NCBI GenBank assembly: GCA_049582005.1
Contig: JBAUTB010000192.1
Coordinates: forward strand, 1-6,225
Reading direction: 5' to 3'
Length of the DNA stretch: 6,225 nt
Source: Sivonenia sp049582005
GTDB taxonomy: Bacteria; Cyanobacteriota; Cyanobacteriia; Gloeobacterales; PMM-0068
Part shown: piece by piece, positions 6,061 to 6,225 of the stretch
Layout of the letters: the number at the start of each line of letters is the position of its first letter
How positions within the stretch are numbered: position 1 is the stretch's first letter
Program-made: the position numbers and the translations under genes
The notes under the pieces: model-generated
Told to the model about the DNA's origin: nothing
What the model saw: the letters and a program-made list of their open reading frames with translations, nothing else
Database searches by the model: none

Positions 6061-6099
6061 TATCCCGATATGGGATGATATCCAGAAAATTTCTGGATA
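6061..6099. promoter_or_regulatory. Two adjacent inverted repeats, likely operator
   Basis: The right dyad is perfect: arms TATCCAGAAA (6079-6088) and TTTCTGGATA (6090-6099) around one central A. The left dyad is ATCCC (6062-6066) against GGGAT (6072-6076) with a 5-nt centre. The TATCC half-site thus appears in both: TATCC at 6061 and 6079, GGAT(A) at 6073 and 6095. There is no T-run beyond the right arm, so a terminator is unlikely. They lie 64-102 nt before the ATG at 6163 and just upstream of TATAAA (6126-6131), as expected for paired operator sites of a dimeric regulator. A structured leader RNA is the alternative. Confidence 0.4.
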
Positions 6100-6125
6100 A
6101 TATAGCGATTCTCATATGAGTGCAC

Positions 6126-6131
6126 TATAAA
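6126..6131 (+). promoter_or_regulatory. Possible -10 box for the right-edge gene
   Basis: TATAAA is one base from the TATAAT consensus and 31 nt before the ATG at 6163. No TTGACA-like -35 sits 16-18 nt upstream (6103-6108 reads TAGCGA), so activation by a factor bound at the upstream dyads would be needed, or the site is fortuitous. Confidence 0.25.
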
Positions 6132-6162
6132 CTGAGGCATCAGGAGCGACGTAGTAACAGCA

Positions 6163-6225
6163 ATGAGTGAACCACCCAATCATGTCTTTGCTTGTGACTG
6201 CATTGAATGCTTCAGTGATGGCTTG
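6163..6225 (+). CDS. Start of an unidentified Cys-rich protein, cut by the right edge
   Basis: From ATG 6163 the frame is open for 21 codons to the window end. It begins MSEPPNHVFACDCIECFSDG. The CDCIEC cluster (three Cys in six residues) right at the N-terminus could bind metal. An in-frame TGA at 6133-6135 lies upstream with no alternative ATG, GTG or TTG between, so 6163 is the only start in this frame. Ribosome binding is weak: AGGAG at 6142-6146 is 16 nt away. Upstream operator-like dyads and TATAAA support a real gene. The visible part is too short to identify a family. Confidence 0.4.
   Translation, partial: MSEPPNHVFACDCIECFSDGL

Larger units (their letters stand above)
5896..6162. 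other. 267-bp intergenic region before the right-edge gene
   Basis: No gene is supported here. The 5' half is AT-rich and pyrimidine-rich, with no hairpin plus T-run to end the upstream gene. A 30-codon frame from 5920 has its AGGAG touching the ATG and is not convincing. The 3' half holds the inverted repeats described separately (6061-6099), a TATAAA at 6126-6131 and AGGAG at 6142-6146. That AGGAG is 16 nt before the ATG at 6163, too distant to be an ordinary ribosome binding site for it. Confidence 0.4.

Overview
The window looks like a stretch of cyanobacterial chromosome or large plasmid with balanced base composition. The clearest cyanobacterial hint is the small membrane protein of the DUF4330 type at the left edge; the other families are widespread. 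A marine genus such as Acaryochloris would fit, but that is an impression from protein style, not a demonstrated match. The common cyanobacterial octamer GCGATCGC (HIP1) was not seen. There is no tRNA, rRNA, CRISPR array or transposase.

Layout. On the minus strand, reading right to left, lie a host-attachment/eRF1-like protein (561-1043) and a DUF4330 membrane protein cut by the left edge (1-302). The gap between them (303-560) holds a cluster of TAGTGT boxes and a very G-rich tract. A 130-bp divergent intergenic region (1044-1173) with a perfect 12-bp palindrome separates this arm from the plus-strand genes. These are a full-length paralogous elongation factor G that resembles mitochondrial EF-G1 more than the ordinary bacterial housekeeping form (1174-3213), an unassigned 85-residue protein (3351-3608), an HtrA/Deg-type serine protease with one PDZ domain and no visible signal peptide (3755-4795), and a 313-residue histidine-rich protein that may have a ThuA/glutamine-amidotransferase-like fold (4954-5895). 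A 267-bp intergenic region follows, with strong inverted repeats and a possible promoter. A Cys-rich reading frame starting at 6163 runs off the right edge.

How the genes may work together. The four plus-strand genes point the same way but are separated by gaps of 137-158 bp, and most have their own Shine-Dalgarno sequence, so a tight operon is not evident. The most suggestive association is the divergent pairing of an alternative EF-G with a protein of a family related to archaeo-eukaryotic release factors. Both could act on ribosomes and share a control region. An HtrA-like protease nearby would fit a stress or quality-control theme, but this is inference. No complete new multi-gene system can be demonstrated from this window alone.
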